Assembly: GCF_947387555.1 (NCBI RefSeq)
Contig: NZ_CANDNZ010000001.1
Coordinates: forward strand, 620,001-684,000
Reading direction: 5' to 3'
DNA from: Thalassomonas sp. RHCl1
GTDB taxonomy: Bacteria; Pseudomonadota; Gammaproteobacteria; Enterobacterales; Alteromonadaceae
Length of the DNA: 64,000 nt
A program made the translations under genes and the position numbers. Shown in pieces: positions 34,805 through 43,947 of the stretch; within the stretch, counting starts at the first letter, position 1, and each line of letters opens with the position of its first letter. The notes under the pieces were generated by a model that was not told where the DNA came from, did not search any database, and worked only from the letters and a program-made list of their open reading frames with translations.

Positions 34805-37800
34805 CCGCTTGCGGCAATTTATCTGTGTTGCTGTCTGCTTTATCAGCCCTTTTTACGCCGATATCGCTAAAGATGCTCAACACCACAGGTACGGCTATCA
34901 GGGTTATCGCAGTAGCAAATAACTCGCCATAGGCCAGAGAAACCGCAGCAGGGATCAGGTATTGCGCCTGCTCTGAGGTTTCAAACAGCAGCGGCATTAA
35001 TCCGGCGACCGTGGTGACTGTGGTCAGGAAAATGGCGCGAAAACGGCTGGATCCTGCGGCAATCAGTGCCTCTCTGGCAGGCATGCCCTGCTCAAGCATC
35101 TGGTTATAGCGGGTCAGCATCACCAGGGAGTCATTAACCACTATCCCTGCCAGGGCGAGCATACCGAAAAATGACAACAGACTGATTTCGATCCCTGCGA
35201 TCAGGTGCCCTATGGCGGCACCGGCGAAACCAAAGGGGATCACGCTCATGATCACCAGGGGTTGCCAGTAGCTTTTTAGCGGTACCGCCAATAAGGCGTA
35301 TATCAATACCAGGGTGAGGATGAGCGCTTTTACCAGGCCCGAGCGGATTTCGCCTTCTTCTTCCAATTCCCCGGCACCGGCTATTTCAATACCGGCAAAT
35401 TGTTGCTCCAGTTGCTGCTGTACCCCGGATTTAATATGGTTCAACACTTCCATGGCATTGACCTGGCTTTTATCTATATTGGCAGAGATCAGGGTCGAAC
35501 GTTTGCCGTTACGGCGCCATAGTACTGCCGGGGTATATTTAGACTCCAGCTCTGCCACGGCAATCAGCGGCACCCAGTTCCCATTTGCACTCTGGATACG
35601 GCTGAATCTTAAGGCATCGACGGAATTGCGTGCCTGGTCGTCAAATTTAACCTTAACCTTGACTTCATTGCTGCCGCGCTGCAGCCTTTGTACTTCCAGG
35701 CCGCCATAGCCGTCGCCTATCTGGCTGGCAACCATAGCTGTGGTGAGGCCAAGCGCCCTGGCGCCGGGTTTTAGCCTGATAAAGATTTCGGCTGCACCGC
35801 CTTTTAGATCATCGCGCACGTCATTGACGCCGTTAATGCTCCTTAATGACTGGCTGATTTGCGCCACCGCCTGCTCAAGTTCATCCTGGTAGGGGGAGGA
35901 AACACGAATGGCAAAACCGCCGCCGGTTGACTCCGAGCCGGTGAAATTAAGCAGATCTGTGCCTTCGAGCTGGCCGGTTAACGCCCGCCAGCGGTTGACT
36001 ATTTCCACCGTACCGGCTCCCCGCTGTGCCTCGGGCAGTAGCTCGGCATATATTTCCATCGAGCTGCTGTCGTTAATCGCCGTCATCACCCGGGCGATGG
36101 GGGGGAGGGCTAAATCATATTCCGCCATTAATTGCTGGTTAAGCACATCCGCCTGTTGCTCGATAATAGCGGCATTTTTTACCGTCAAGCGATAGGGGCT
36201 GCGTTGATCCATTTCCATGGAGACAGTGATCAGGCTGCCGGGAATATCCGGGAAAAATGCGGTTTTAATGCTGCCGTTGCTGATCATGCCGATAGCAAAC
36301 AGCGCAAAGGTGAAAAAGCCGATCAAAGTGGCATAACGGTAATGCAACAGCTTGGCCAGCAGCGGTTTATATAAGCTGAGGTTGACATAATCCAGCCCTT
36401 GGTTGAACCGGTTTTGCAGGCGGTGCCATAACCGGGCAATGATATGTTCGCCACCGTTTTGTACCGACACCTGGGCTAAATGGGCGGGCAGGATAAGTTT
36501 GCTTTCCACCAGGGAAAACAGCAGGGCGATAATCACAACACCGGCGAAACTTGCCAGTACCTTGCCCAGGGCATTGTCAATCAGCAGCATGGGATAAAAA
36601 GCGGCGATTGTGGTCATCACCCCGAATACCGTGGCGGTAGAGACTTTGGCAACCCCTTGTTGGGTGCCGCGAATGGCGGCCTGGCGGGAGCTGTCTTTGA
36701 TTTTTTCCCGTTCGCTGTAGACGCTTTCGCCGACGACCACGGCATCGTCTACCAAAATACCCAGTACGATGATCATACCGAAGGTAGTAATATCATTGAC
36801 TGAATAATCTATAGCATCCAGCCCCATCAGGGCAAAGGTGCCGGCCACGGCCACCGGGATGCCGGCAGCGACCCAGAAGGCGAGTTTGACGTTTAAAAAT
36901 AACGCCAACAGGATAAAGACCAGCATCAGCCCCTGGATGGCATTGGTTTTTAGCAGGCTTAACCTGTCTGAAATATAGTTGCTCTGGTTGGCCCAGATAT
37001 CAAGTTTGACATTGGCAGGCAATTCCCGCCTGATTTGGGCAACGACCTTTTTTGCCACTTTGCTTACCGTCAACAAATTGCCTTTACGGTCGATAATCAG
37101 CTCCATGCCGATAGCGGGCTGTCCCTGGTAACGTACCTGGCCGTCGCCTTCAACAAAACCGTCTTCTATGGTGGCGATATCTTTTAACAGCAAACGTGAG
37201 CCGTCGGGTAAATCTTTGAGCGGCAGCTGGGCATAATCCTGGAAATTAACCGCCAGTTGATCTCCCCTGACGCGGATATTACCTCCCTGGGTACGCAATA
37301 TCCCGCCGGGATAGAGCAGGGAGTGCTGGTTGATTTTTTCGCCAACCTGGCTCAGGGATAAGCCGAAACGCTGCAACTGGGCGGGAGAGATCTTGATACT
37401 GATTTCCCGGTTGCGTTGCCCCCATTGCCTGAGCTTAGTGATCTCGGGCTGGGCCAGCAGTTCGTCTTTTACCCTGCGGCTGATTTTTTGCAGTACATCA
37501 ATATCTGTCTCGCCGTATACCTGGACAATCAAGGCGGGAAAATCAAATTCGTCCCGGGAGATCAAAGGTTTTTCGGCGAGCTTTGGCAGTGAATGTATGG
37601 TGTCTATCCGGGTTTTAATGTCTTCGACAAAACGGTTAAAGTCATAGCCGGACTCTTTTTGTACCTGGACAAAGCCGTATGAGTCACTGGAAAAACTGGC
37701 GCTGCGCTTGATGCCGGGCAAACCTTCCAGCGCCTGTTCTATTTTTCTGGAAACCCCGATATCAAACTGTTCCGGGCTTGCCCCCGGATAGGCGACGGAA

Positions 37801-37943
37801 ATTGTCACCGAATTGGGCGCGATTTTCGGAAAGCCTTCGATGCGCAGACCTGAGAAGCTCAGGTAACCGGCAATTAAAATTAATGCCATCAGCAAGTTGG
37901 CGGCTACCGGGTTCTTAGTGAACCAGTTGGTTAAAAAATGCAT
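34773..37943 (-). CDS. RND family efflux transporter permease
   Basis: 1056-residue inner-membrane pump of the AcrB/MMPL superfamily. N-terminal helix (NPVAANLLMALILIAGYLSF), porter domain (VAYPGASPEQFDIGVSRKIEQALEGLPGI), helices 2-6 with GIPVAVAGTFALM and the proton-relay region GILVDDAVVVGESVYSE, a second porter domain, and the second helix bundle (LALAGIVVNDSLVMLTRYNQ). Third gene of the DUF2141-adaptor-pump unit, 3 bp after the adaptor. No outer-membrane TolC partner is present here, so a shared one is probably used. Drug or metabolite export is inferred from the family. Confidence 0.95.
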   Translation of the reverse strand: MHFLTNWFTKNPVAANLLMALILIAGYLSFSGLRIEGFPKIAPNSVTISVAYPGASPEQFDIGVSRKIEQALEGLPGIKRSASFSSDSYGFVQVQKESGYDFNRFVEDIKTRIDTIHSLPKLAEKPLISRDEFDFPALIVQVYGETDIDVLQKISRRVKDELLAQPEITKLRQWGQRNREISIKISPAQLQRFGLSLSQVGEKINQHSLLYPGGILRTQGGNIRVRGDQLAVNFQDYAQLPLKDLPDGSRLLLKDIATIEDGFVEGDGQVRYQGQPAIGMELIIDRKGNLLTVSKVAKKVVAQIRRELPANVKLDIWANQSNYISDRLSLLKTNAIQGLMLVFILLALFLNVKLAFWVAAGIPVAVAGTFALMGLDAIDYSVNDITTFGMIIVLGILVDDAVVVGESVYSEREKIKDSSRQAAIRGTQQGVAKVSTATVFGVMTTIAAFYPMLLIDNALGKVLASFAGVVIIALLFSLVESKLILPAHLAQVSVQNGGEHIIARLWHRLQNRFNQGLDYVNLSLYKPLLAKLLHYRYATLIGFFTFALFAIGMISNGSIKTAFFPDIPGSLITVSMEMDQRSPYRLTVKNAAIIEQQADVLNQQLMAEYDLALPPIARVMTAINDSSSMEIYAELLPEAQRGAGTVEIVNRWRALTGQLEGTDLLNFTGSESTGGGFAIRVSSPYQDELEQAVAQISQSLRSINGVNDVRDDLKGGAAEIFIRLKPGARALGLTTAMVASQIGDGYGGLEVQRLQRGSNEVKVKVKFDDQARNSVDALRFSRIQSANGNWVPLIAVAELESKYTPAVLWRRNGKRSTLISANIDKSQVNAMEVLNHIKSGVQQQLEQQFAGIEIAGAGELEEEGEIRSGLVKALILTLVLIYALLAVPLKSYWQPLVIMSVIPFGFAGAAIGHLIAGIEISLLSFFGMLALAGIVVNDSLVMLTRYNQMLEQGMPAREALIAAGSSRFRAIFLTTVTTVAGLMPLLFETSEQAQYLIPAAVSLAYGELFATAITLIAVPVVLSIFSDIGVKRADKADSNTDKLPQAVKPVYVRANN

Positions 37944-37946
37944 GCC

Positions 37947-39137
37947 CTACCTCTTGGCCGTTAAAGTGTGATCTTTCTGCTGCACCGGGCTGATATGGCT
38001 ACCCGGCAGAAAACTCAACAATGGCATCACTGCCACCTGATATAAAACCTGCCCCTTAAGGGTTTCTGCAGCAAAGCGGCTATCGGGTTTACGGATAAAA
38101 TTAAAACCATCCTTAGTGAAGAGCTGGTTTGCCCGGATGCGCTGCAGCCGGTTGCTTTTGTCCACCAGCCAGAGATAGCCGTCACGGGTGATGGCGCTTT
38201 GCGGTACCTTAAGCAGTTGCTCGAAGGTTTTTCCCGGCAACTGCGCTTCCACCATACGCCCGGACACCAGCTCATGGTCTGCCGATGCGGTTAAGATGAT
38301 GGTGCGCTGGCGGTTTTGCGGATCGATAACCCCGGTGCTGCGGGACAGGGTTGCCTGCCAGCTTAAATCAGATGCCAGAGAATTAAGGCTGGCACTAAGG
38401 CCCTGCCAGTTTTCAGGCAAGAGCTGCCATTGCTGCTGGGTTAACGGCACGGGAATATCTAGGATGTCGCTGCGGATCAATTCCGCCAGCGTCTGGCCAA
38501 CTTCCAGGGTTTCATTGGGGTTGACCGAGCGGCTGATAATGGTGGCGTCAAAAGGGGCGACCACCTGGGTATAGCTGAACTGTTTTTCGGCGGCGGCGAC
38601 CGCGGCCTGTGCCGCCTGCCATTCATCCTTGGCCACTTTTAACTGCGGCTGGTGTAAGATCAGCTCTGAATCCGGCTTGGTCTTAACCCCGGATAATCTC
38701 CAGTTGCTCTTGGCCTGCTTCATCTGCCTTTGGGCTTCGAGCAGGTTAACCCGGGCGTTGGACAACCGGCTTTTGGCCTCGGCCAGTTGTACCCGGTAAC
38801 TGCTGTTTTCTATGCTCAGCAATAGCTGGCCTTTTTTAACCCGGTTACCGGCTAAAAATTCCGGACTAAGCTCAATCACCTCACCACGGACAAAAGATCG
38901 TAGCTGGCTTTGCCACCTGGCCCGGACTTCTCCCAGGGCCGTGATTGTTGCCTGATACGATTGTGGGTTGACACTTATGGTTGAAACTAGCGGTGGTTTT
39001 AATGTATCAGGATCTCTGGCGACAGCGCTTTGCTGAGGTTCAAACAGAAACAGCACAGCAAAAACCAGGACCACAAGTGCTACACCCGCCGTCAGCCATT
39101 GCCGCCTTTTATTTGCTTTTAACTTTGCGGTACTCAT
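37947..39137 (-). CDS. RND efflux periplasmic adaptor (HlyD/MFP family)
   Basis: 396 residues: an N-terminal membrane anchor at about 13-32 (WLTAGVALVVLVFAVLFLF), a lipoyl half-motif, a coiled-coil hairpin (RVQLAEAKSRLSNARVNLLEAQRQMKQAKSN), the second lipoyl half-motif (VVAPFDATIISRSVNPNETLEVGQ) and beta-barrel domains. It bridges the inner-membrane pump and an outer-membrane channel. Its start codon overlaps the stop of the DUF2141 gene (TAATG), and it is followed after 3 bp by the pump. Confidence 0.94.
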   Translation of the reverse strand: MSTAKLKANKRRQWLTAGVALVVLVFAVLFLFEPQQSAVARDPDTLKPPLVSTISVNPQSYQATITALGEVRARWQSQLRSFVRGEVIELSPEFLAGNRVKKGQLLLSIENSSYRVQLAEAKSRLSNARVNLLEAQRQMKQAKSNWRLSGVKTKPDSELILHQPQLKVAKDEWQAAQAAVAAAEKQFSYTQVVAPFDATIISRSVNPNETLEVGQTLAELIRSDILDIPVPLTQQQWQLLPENWQGLSASLNSLASDLSWQATLSRSTGVIDPQNRQRTIILTASADHELVSGRMVEAQLPGKTFEQLLKVPQSAITRDGYLWLVDKSNRLQRIRANQLFTKDGFNFIRKPDSRFAAETLKGQVLYQVAVMPLLSFLPGSHISPVQQKDHTLTAKR

Positions 39138-39604
39138 TAATTCATCTCTATCAAGGTTAGGGTTTTGCTTTGCTCTTTTTCGCTGACAATAAAGCTGGCT
39201 TCGATAAATTTAAGTTCCTGGTCGAGGGAGGACATACCGGAAAAAGCAAAGGCTTCTTCGGGAATGCCGAGCCAGTCTTCGTCGAGTTGCTGATTATTGT
39301 TGGCATCGAAAAAGGCAAACAGGGCATAGCGGCCTGCAGGCAAGCGGGTGAAGGTATGGTTAAGTTCAATGCTGTTCGCGGGCAGCCGGATGACTTTAAA
39401 AGGGGGCTGATCTAATTGCCACTGTGCGGCATTTGCCAGCAGGGAGATTTCAACTTCAGCAGTGTTTTTATTGTCTTTAAGCTGGGGAATATTTTTTATG
39501 CTAATGCTCAGGTTTACCAATTCTTCTTGCTGAAAAGGTTTGGCAAAGGCGGCAGATGACAATAAAGCGGATAAAGTAATAATACAATAAAGAGAGGTTT
39601 TCAC
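39137..39604 (-). CDS. DUF2141 family periplasmic protein
   Basis: 155 residues with a signal peptide (MKTSLYCIITLSALLSSAAFA). The family block is LPAGRYALFAFFDANNNQQLDEDWLGIPEEAFAFSG, a calcium-binding-like DxNxNQxLD loop followed by the GIPxEG-like segment. The fold is an immunoglobulin-like beta-sandwich; the function of the family is unknown. It is the first gene of an operon with the RND adaptor and pump and overlaps the adaptor start, so a role in export across the envelope is plausible. Confidence 0.85.
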   Translation of the reverse strand: MKTSLYCIITLSALLSSAAFAKPFQQEELVNLSISIKNIPQLKDNKNTAEVEISLLANAAQWQLDQPPFKVIRLPANSIELNHTFTRLPAGRYALFAFFDANNNQQLDEDWLGIPEEAFAFSGMSSLDQELKFIEASFIVSEKEQSKTLTLIEMN

Positions 39605-39724
39605 GGCAAGCTCCTACCTGGTTTGAGTTGCCGTCATTATCCGGGAAAAAGCCGGGGGGATCGTTAGCAGTTGTGTCTGAGTTTTGTCAGCGATTGTCAG
39701 CTAAATAATATAATCCTTTGTTTT

Positions 39725-41059
39725 TTAATTGTTACCTTCTTCTGAAGAATAAGGAAAGCTCAGCACGAAGCGTGCACCGCCAAGCGCACTGGACTCTACC
39801 GCTACTTTGCCGCCGTGGCGCAGCACAATGCTCTCGACTATCGCCAGCCCCAGGCCGTAACCTTTGCCGGTGATATCCGTCTGCTGCTCCTTACCGCTTT
39901 CCAGGCGTTTAAAGGGCATGAAGATGTCTTGCCTGTCTTTTGGGGCTATGCCTTTGCCGTCATCATCTATGGCAATGTGACACCAGGGGGGAGCAAGTGT
40001 TAATTCCATGTAGATGTGTTTTTGGGCATAACGCTGGGCATTGGTCAACACATTGGTGAGTGCCCGGGTGATATCGCTTTTTGAGCCCGTTAACGGTCTG
40101 TTTTGCTTAACCGGGGTTTTCTCAAGCAGTTCGATATGAATGCCGGGGAGTAATTTATTGCGTTTATCCTGTAGGTTCTTTAATAGCACAGAGATATCAA
40201 TGTCTTCGCTTATAACCGGCTGCGGGGAGCTGTTTAACCTGGCATAAGTGAGCAGTTCATCAATTAACTGCCCCATATCATCTATGTCCTGATCCATGTC
40301 AGTTAAATGCTGTTGCAGTGCCTTGATGTCTTTGAGGGAATGGGTCATGTCCAGGGCAAAACGCAGGTTGGCCAGGGGAGCACGTAATTCATGGGCAACG
40401 GCGCCGGTCATAATTTCCTGTTGCTTCAGTAATTGTTCTATTTTCCTGGCCATGTTGTTCATGGTGGCGGCAAGTTCATTTAAGGGGTAGGGGGCCCGGG
40501 TATCGGCGCGTACCTGCAACTGGCCTTCGCCGATTTTTTGGCTGACAGATACAAGCTGGTTGATATGGCGTGAAACCGGTTTTGCCAGCCAATAAACGGC
40601 AAAGGCCAGCATTAACATCAACAGCAGCATAGAAGCGACAAACAGCCAGTCATATTCCGGATTGGTAGCATTTTTGGCGACATAACGCAGCACCTGGTCA
40701 GTGCCCGCTACCGGGTAATATAAGGTGGCGTCATCGCTTACTATGCCGGTGCTGATAGTAATGGCAATGCCTTTGCTTTGCAGCTGGGCTTTTTGCTCTG
40801 CCGTTAACTTATCCCGGGGGATAAAGGTTAATTGATAGGGATATTTTTGCTGCAAAAGATTAAGCTGGGTTTGCCACTGCTCAACCGGGTATTGCTTTAA
40901 GGTGATATTGACCAGGTCATTGACGGCGCGTGAATGCATCCGGTGATCCTGGGCCAAGGTTTGCTGATATTGGCTGTCAAGGAAGATGGAACCTGCCGTT
41001 AATGCGGCGACAACTGCCAGTGTTATGCCGATATAAAAGCGGATAAAAAGTTTGATCAC
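39725..41059 (-). CDS. Sensor histidine kinase (RstB-like)
   Basis: 444 residues. TM1 at about 5-26, a periplasmic sensor part at 27-137 (VNDLVNITLKQYPVEQWQ), TM2 at about 139-158, and a HAMP linker. The phospho-acceptor is His223 in AVAHELRAPLANLRFAL, and the ATP-binding domain has NVLTNAQRYAQ (N box), DDGKGIAPKDR and KGYGLGLAIVESI (G boxes). It forms a pair with the response regulator 1 bp upstream. It lies just before the efflux operon on the same strand, a likely target. Confidence 0.93.
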   Translation of the reverse strand: MIKLFIRFYIGITLAVVAALTAGSIFLDSQYQQTLAQDHRMHSRAVNDLVNITLKQYPVEQWQTQLNLLQQKYPYQLTFIPRDKLTAEQKAQLQSKGIAITISTGIVSDDATLYYPVAGTDQVLRYVAKNATNPEYDWLFVASMLLLMLMLAFAVYWLAKPVSRHINQLVSVSQKIGEGQLQVRADTRAPYPLNELAATMNNMARKIEQLLKQQEIMTGAVAHELRAPLANLRFALDMTHSLKDIKALQQHLTDMDQDIDDMGQLIDELLTYARLNSSPQPVISEDIDISVLLKNLQDKRNKLLPGIHIELLEKTPVKQNRPLTGSKSDITRALTNVLTNAQRYAQKHIYMELTLAPPWCHIAIDDDGKGIAPKDRQDIFMPFKRLESGKEQQTDITGKGYGLGLAIVESIVLRHGGKVAVESSALGGARFVLSFPYSSEEGNN

Positions 41060-41060
41060 G

Positions 41061-41765
41061 TCAGCTGTTCCGGTTTTGGGTAATAAACAGATAACCTTTG
41101 CCGCGCACCGATTTTATATATTTATGGGGAGCTTTAAGGTCATTTAATTGCTTACGCAAACTTGATATCCGCATATCCAGCGACCTGTCCAGGCCGTCAT
41201 ATTCAATGCCGCGCACCGCATAAAATAATTGCGAGCGGCTTAATATCTGCCCGGCGTTTTCCATTAAAACCGCCAGTACGTCGAATTCGGCATCACTGAG
41301 GGTAACGGCTTGCTGCCCCTGCATGACTTGCCGGTTTTGTTTATCCAGCATGATATCTTGCACCTTGAGTTGATGCTCAGGCTCCGCTGTAATGTTTTGC
41401 TGGCTGCGCCTGAACAGGGCATTGATGCGTGCGAGCAGGACATGGGGGCGGATAGGTTTGGCAATAAAGTCGTCGACGCCAAAATTTAATGCCGAGACTT
41501 CCGTTAATTCATCGTCGTTGGCGGTAACCATGATCACTGCACCCCGGTAGCTACGGCGGATCTCTTTGCACACTTCCAGGCCGTTTAACCCCGGAAGATT
41601 CATGTCCAAAATCACTAAATCAGGTTTGCTGTCAGTGATCAGAGCGACGGCATTATCTCCCCGGACTTCGTGGCTGACAGCGAAACCTTCACTGGTCAGG
41701 AAAGTGCAGATCAGGTTTGCCAGTCTCAGGTCATCTTCAACGAGAATGATATTGGTCTGTGTCAT
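41061..41765 (-). CDS. OmpR family response regulator (RstA-like)
   Basis: 234 residues. Receiver domain with acidic Glu10/Asp11/Asp12, phospho-acceptor Asp54 (LVILDMNLPGLNG), MVTAND and the AKPI lysine. The C-terminal winged helix is of OmpR type (VTLSDAEFDVLAVLMENAGQILSRSQL, RSLDMRISSLRKQLND, IKSVRGKGYLF). First gene of the two-component pair, transcribed towards the DUF2141-adaptor-pump operon. Confidence 0.95.
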   Translation of the reverse strand: MTQTNIILVEDDLRLANLICTFLTSEGFAVSHEVRGDNAVALITDSKPDLVILDMNLPGLNGLEVCKEIRRSYRGAVIMVTANDDELTEVSALNFGVDDFIAKPIRPHVLLARINALFRRSQQNITAEPEHQLKVQDIMLDKQNRQVMQGQQAVTLSDAEFDVLAVLMENAGQILSRSQLFYAVRGIEYDGLDRSLDMRISSLRKQLNDLKAPHKYIKSVRGKGYLFITQNRNS

Positions 41766-41955
41766 TTCTTGTTTTTAAAAGTTTCTAAAGGCTTAACCAT
41801 ACCGCCCGGAGAGGTGAGAGACAAGTCGCTCCATAACAAAGCTGAGCTTAAATTATCGCCTGTCTATTAGAAATATCTTCGGCGAAAGGGTAGAATTGCC
41901 CATCTCAATATTGATGCTTTGCTTTTTGCGGCAGTTTTTCATAACACTATACCTT

Positions 41956-43653
41956 ATGCAGTCCCCCGAATCTTGTTTTACCCCATTTAACCAACCGATA
42001 GATGACATTGCTTTACCGCAGCGTTTTACCTTTCCCTTTTATTATGAGCCTCACCCCTTGTGTTTGCTTGCGGCGAAAGAGCTGCAACAGCACCTGGCAA
42101 CACAAAAGCTGTGGCAGCATAACTTTGGCCTCAATGGCGATCCCGAGATGGTGATCGGCAAAATGTTCGGGGTCTTAGTAGTGGAAAATGCCGATGGGAA
42201 GCTGGGCTATTTATCGGCTTTTTCCGGTAAGCTGGCCAATCAAAATTTGTTGCCGGGTTTTGTGCCGCCGGTGTTTGATATGTTGGCTGAAGATAGTTTT
42301 TTCCATCAGGGACAGCTAGTGATCAATGATATTAATGATCAGCTGGAACTGCTGGAAGCCAATCCGGCAATTGCCGAACTAAATCTTGCCCTATCCGGTG
42401 AGTTACAAGCGGAAAATGATGCCATTGAGCTTTACCGGCAAGAAATGATCGCCGGGCGTAAAAGCAGGAAAGCGCAAAGGACTGAGGCAGCAAATAATCT
42501 GAATGAGGCTGACTTTAGCATTTTGCAGGAAAAGCTTAGCCGTGAAAGTGTCAGGGATAAAAACCGTTTAAGAGATTTAAAATTTTATTGGCAAGAAAGA
42601 GTCAATCTTATCCGGCAGCAGTTAGCTGTGCTGACGGATGAAATCGGGCAATTAAAAGATAAACGCAAAGTGTTATCTGCGCAGCTGCAGCAAAAATTAT
42701 TTCAACAGTATCGTTTTTTAAATAAAGACGGGGCTGAGAAAAATCTGGCCGATATGTTCCGTGATACCGCCTACCAGACTCCCCCGGCAGGGGCCGGAGA
42801 ATGTGCTGCTCCCAAGCTGTTGCAGTATTGCTTTAAATGGCAAATGAAACCTGTAGCCATGGCGGAGTTTTGGTGGGGACAGTCGCCAAAATCAGAGATC
42901 AGAAAACATAAAAACTTCTACGGCGCCTGTTTGGGGAAATGCCAGCCGATCCTCGGCCATATGCTGGAAGGTATCGAGATGGATGAAAATCCGCTGCTGA
43001 ACAATCCTGCGATAGATAAAGCCATAGATATCCTGTTTCAGGATGACGATATGCTGGTGATCAATAAGCCGGCAGACTTGTTGTCGGTACCGGGTAAGAG
43101 CATAACCGATTCTGTTTATAGCCGGATGAAACAGCTGTTTCCCGCTGCTACCGGCCCCTTGATTGTTCATCGCCTGGACATGTCTACTTCCGGGCTTATG
43201 GTGATTGCCTTAAATAAGCGCGCCCATAAAAACCTGCAAAAACAATTTATTGAGCGCAGTGTGAAAAAGCGTTATCAAGCCCTGTTACAAGGAGAATTAG
43301 CACAAGGGGAGCTGCAACAGGAAAGCGGCACCATTAGCTTGCCGCTGCGCACCGATTTTGATGACAGGCCAAGGCAGCTGGTTTGCCAGCAATACGGTAA
43401 ACCGGCAGAGACTTTCTGGGAGGTGAAAGAGCGGGCGAATAACAGGACCAAGGTTTATCTTTATCCGAAAACCGGTCGTACTCACCAACTGCGGGTACAT
43501 TGTGCCCACCCTCTGGGATTAAACCTGCCGATTTTAGGGGATGATCTTTATGGCGATAAAGGTGAGCGCTTGCACCTGCATGCGCAGTTGCTGGAGTTGC
43601 AGCATCCGAGAAGCAAACAAGTGATGTCTTTTACTGCTGAAGCACAATTCTAA
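41956..43653 (+). CDS. RluA family RNA pseudouridine synthase with long N-terminal extension
   Basis: 565 residues from the ATG at 41956; an earlier ATG at 41896 would add a hydrophobic lead that looks spurious. The first 350 residues are not catalytic and include a long coiled-coil stretch (LREVSVRDKNRLRDL-type, then QQLAVLTDEIGQLKDKRKVLSAQLQQ). The C-terminal domain is a pseudouridine synthase with the catalytic block IVHRLDMSTSGLMVIAL and TKVYLYPKTGRTHQLRVHCAHPLG. This two-part form is widespread in Alteromonadales. The rRNA or tRNA target is unknown. Confidence 0.9.
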   Translation: MQSPESCFTPFNQPIDDIALPQRFTFPFYYEPHPLCLLAAKELQQHLATQKLWQHNFGLNGDPEMVIGKMFGVLVVENADGKLGYLSAFSGKLANQNLLPGFVPPVFDMLAEDSFFHQGQLVINDINDQLELLEANPAIAELNLALSGELQAENDAIELYRQEMIAGRKSRKAQRTEAANNLNEADFSILQEKLSRESVRDKNRLRDLKFYWQERVNLIRQQLAVLTDEIGQLKDKRKVLSAQLQQKLFQQYRFLNKDGAEKNLADMFRDTAYQTPPAGAGECAAPKLLQYCFKWQMKPVAMAEFWWGQSPKSEIRKHKNFYGACLGKCQPILGHMLEGIEMDENPLLNNPAIDKAIDILFQDDDMLVINKPADLLSVPGKSITDSVYSRMKQLFPAATGPLIVHRLDMSTSGLMVIALNKRAHKNLQKQFIERSVKKRYQALLQGELAQGELQQESGTISLPLRTDFDDRPRQLVCQQYGKPAETFWEVKERANNRTKVYLYPKTGRTHQLRVHCAHPLGLNLPILGDDLYGDKGERLHLHAQLLELQHPRSKQVMSFTAEAQF

Positions 43654-43690
43654 TTCCGTTTTTATTTCCCATTCCTGAATTTTTCCATAA

Positions 43691-43720
43691 CACAGGCAGC
43701 CGATTTACTGGCTGCCTGAT
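43691..43720 (+). terminator. Terminator-like hairpin after the pseudouridine synthase gene
   Basis: CAGGCAGCC / GGCTGCCTG with an eight-base loop, about 40 bp past the stop. The T run (CTTTTT) comes about 10 bp later, so strength is uncertain. Confidence 0.5.
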
Positions 43721-43889
43721 GATGACTTTTTCAATACCTGTTTAACGTTATATTGTTTAGTAAAGCTTTCACCGGCAGGTAACTCCCTGTGCTTGCTCAA
43801 AAATTATCCGTACTGACATTAATATGATCTAAGTAAATAAAACTACGAAAAAGATCGTAAAAAATAAAAATAATAATTGATAATCTTAT

Positions 43890-43904
43890 TGAGAATTATT
43901 ATCA
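43890..43904 (+). promoter_or_regulatory. Fur box before the siderophore receptor
   Basis: TGAGAATTATTATCA fits the 7-1-7 Fur pattern TGATAAT-N-ATTATCA with one mismatch. Further GATAAT-like hexamers flank it (43879-43889). It lies 43 bp before the receptor ATG, implying repression when iron is sufficient. Confidence 0.82.
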
Positions 43905-43947
43905 TTCGCGCCAATTGAATGGCTAACCCAGAAGTATCAATCAAATC

